From NCBI RefSeq assembly GCF_020217025.1, contig NZ_JAIWOF010000225.1, forward strand, positions 1 to 15,293: a stretch of 15,293 nucleotides of DNA. Reading direction: 5' to 3'. Numbering within the stretch: the first letter of the stretch is position 1; each line of letters begins with the position of its first letter. Shown here in pieces: positions 14,733 through 15,293 of the stretch. Below the pieces are notes generated by a model. It did not search any database. It was given only the letters and a program-made list of their open reading frames with translations, and was not told where the DNA came from. The DNA is from Flavobacterium sp. GTDB lineage: Bacteria > Bacteroidota > Bacteroidia > Flavobacteriales > Flavobacteriaceae. The position numbers and the translations under genes are program-made.

Positions 14733-15293
14733 TTATCGTTTCATGGCAAAATGCGCTTTGAATTGTTTCTTAGCACCATTTTCCAAATAGTCTACTGTAA
14801 ACCAGTAATCGGTTGAAGGAAGGTTTTCTTGGTTGTAAGTACCATCCCAAGATTCTTCTCCTTTTAACTGTTTGATTAATTTGCCATATCGGTCAAAAAT
14901 ATGGATTACATCGGTATTTTGTAAACCAGCTATGTACCAAGTATCGTTGATACCATCTCCATTTGGAGTAAAATAGTGAGGATAGTCAATTACCAATAAA
15001 GTATAGGTTAAATAAGTACATCCTTGCGTATCAACTACGGTTATGGTATGAGATCCAGAACTTACATTGGTAAACACATTTGAAGATTGTAAGGTTCCTT
15101 CGTCTAATGAATACATTAGTGTTCCGCTTCCTCCCGTTACATTTACTGTTAAAGTGGCATTTCCACTAAAATAAGCACTTTGGATTACAGTCATACTTGC
15201 AGCTGGTGTTACTGATGTAACATTTGCAGTTACCATAGTTGTAACATCTGAAGAAACACAATTCGTAATGCTATTTGTAGCAATTACACCATA
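14733..15293 (-). CDS. Gliding motility-associated/T9SS type B sorting-domain protein, C-terminal part (partial)
   Basis: The frame is open through the right edge of the window (19 more codons beyond the first in-window ATG at 15236), so only the last 186 or so residues are seen and the start lies outside. The upstream part shows a repeat of the SprB/Ig-like adhesin kind: NVTGGSGTLMYSLDEG, then VSSGSHTITVVDTQGCT. The C-terminal 90 residues are a type B T9SS sorting domain (CHU_C/gliding_CTERM family): YFTPNGDGINDTWYI, IHIFDRYGKLIKQL, WDGTYNQENLPSTDYWFTVDY, and a terminal FKAHFAMKR. Proteins with this ending are carried across the outer membrane by the type IX system and retained at the surface; many are very large adhesins. 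The specific role of this one cannot be judged from the tail. Confidence 0.92.
   Translation of the reverse strand, partial: YGVIATNSITNCVSSDVTTMVTANVTSVTPAASMTVIQSAYFSGNATLTVNVTGGSGTLMYSLDEGTLQSSNVFTNVSSGSHTITVVDTQGCTYLTYTLLVIDYPHYFTPNGDGINDTWYIAGLQNTDVIHIFDRYGKLIKQLKGEESWDGTYNQENLPSTDYWFTVDYLENGAKKQFKAHFAMKR

Overview
The window looks like chromosomal DNA of a flavobacterium (Bacteroidota, Flavobacterium or a close relative). It is strongly AT-rich. Start codons follow A-runs instead of Shine-Dalgarno sites, and several genes are preceded by matches to the Bacteroidota -7 element TAnnTTTG. Two proteins carry C-terminal sorting domains of the type IX secretion system (T9SS), one type A and one type B. 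It is gene-dense, with no gap over 100 bp. I see no rRNA, tRNA, CRISPR array, transposase, integrase or phage gene.

Positions 1-9533 are read on the + strand. First comes a tandem array of three related secreted proteins with YD-like (Y-x-Y-D-x-x-G-N) repeats: one cut by the window edge, one complete (1111-2436), and one lacking the shared C-terminal module (2513-3319). A small predicted membrane protein follows (3380-3640). Next is a two-component pair: a histidine kinase with a periplasmic TPR sensor region (3687-5543) and a NarL/LuxR-type response regulator (5546-6193), separated by 2 bp. Then comes a second 2-bp-spaced pair: a T9SS-exported ELWxxDGT-repeat protein (6265-8598) and an OmpA-like protein with a jelly-roll-like N-terminal domain (8601-9533).

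A strong bidirectional terminator (9533-9565) separates these from the - strand half. That half holds, from right to left, the end of a very large type B T9SS/gliding-associated protein cut by the window edge (14733-15293), a terminator, an AsmA-family envelope protein (11792-14629), an iron- and pterin-dependent aromatic amino acid hydroxylase with an extra C-terminal domain of about 280 residues (9943-11700), and a single-domain rhodanese (9566-9874).

Most of the window is cell-envelope and surface biology: secreted repeat proteins, an envelope sensor, peptidoglycan-binding OmpA, AsmA and T9SS cargo. The hydroxylase and rhodanese are the metabolic genes. No established novel system is evident. 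The least explained parts are the YD-like paralogue array with its C-terminal module and intergenic hairpins, the C-terminal extension of the hydroxylase, and the ELWxxDGT/OmpA pair. Two starts were moved from upstream TTG codons to internal ATG codons (6265 and 14629).
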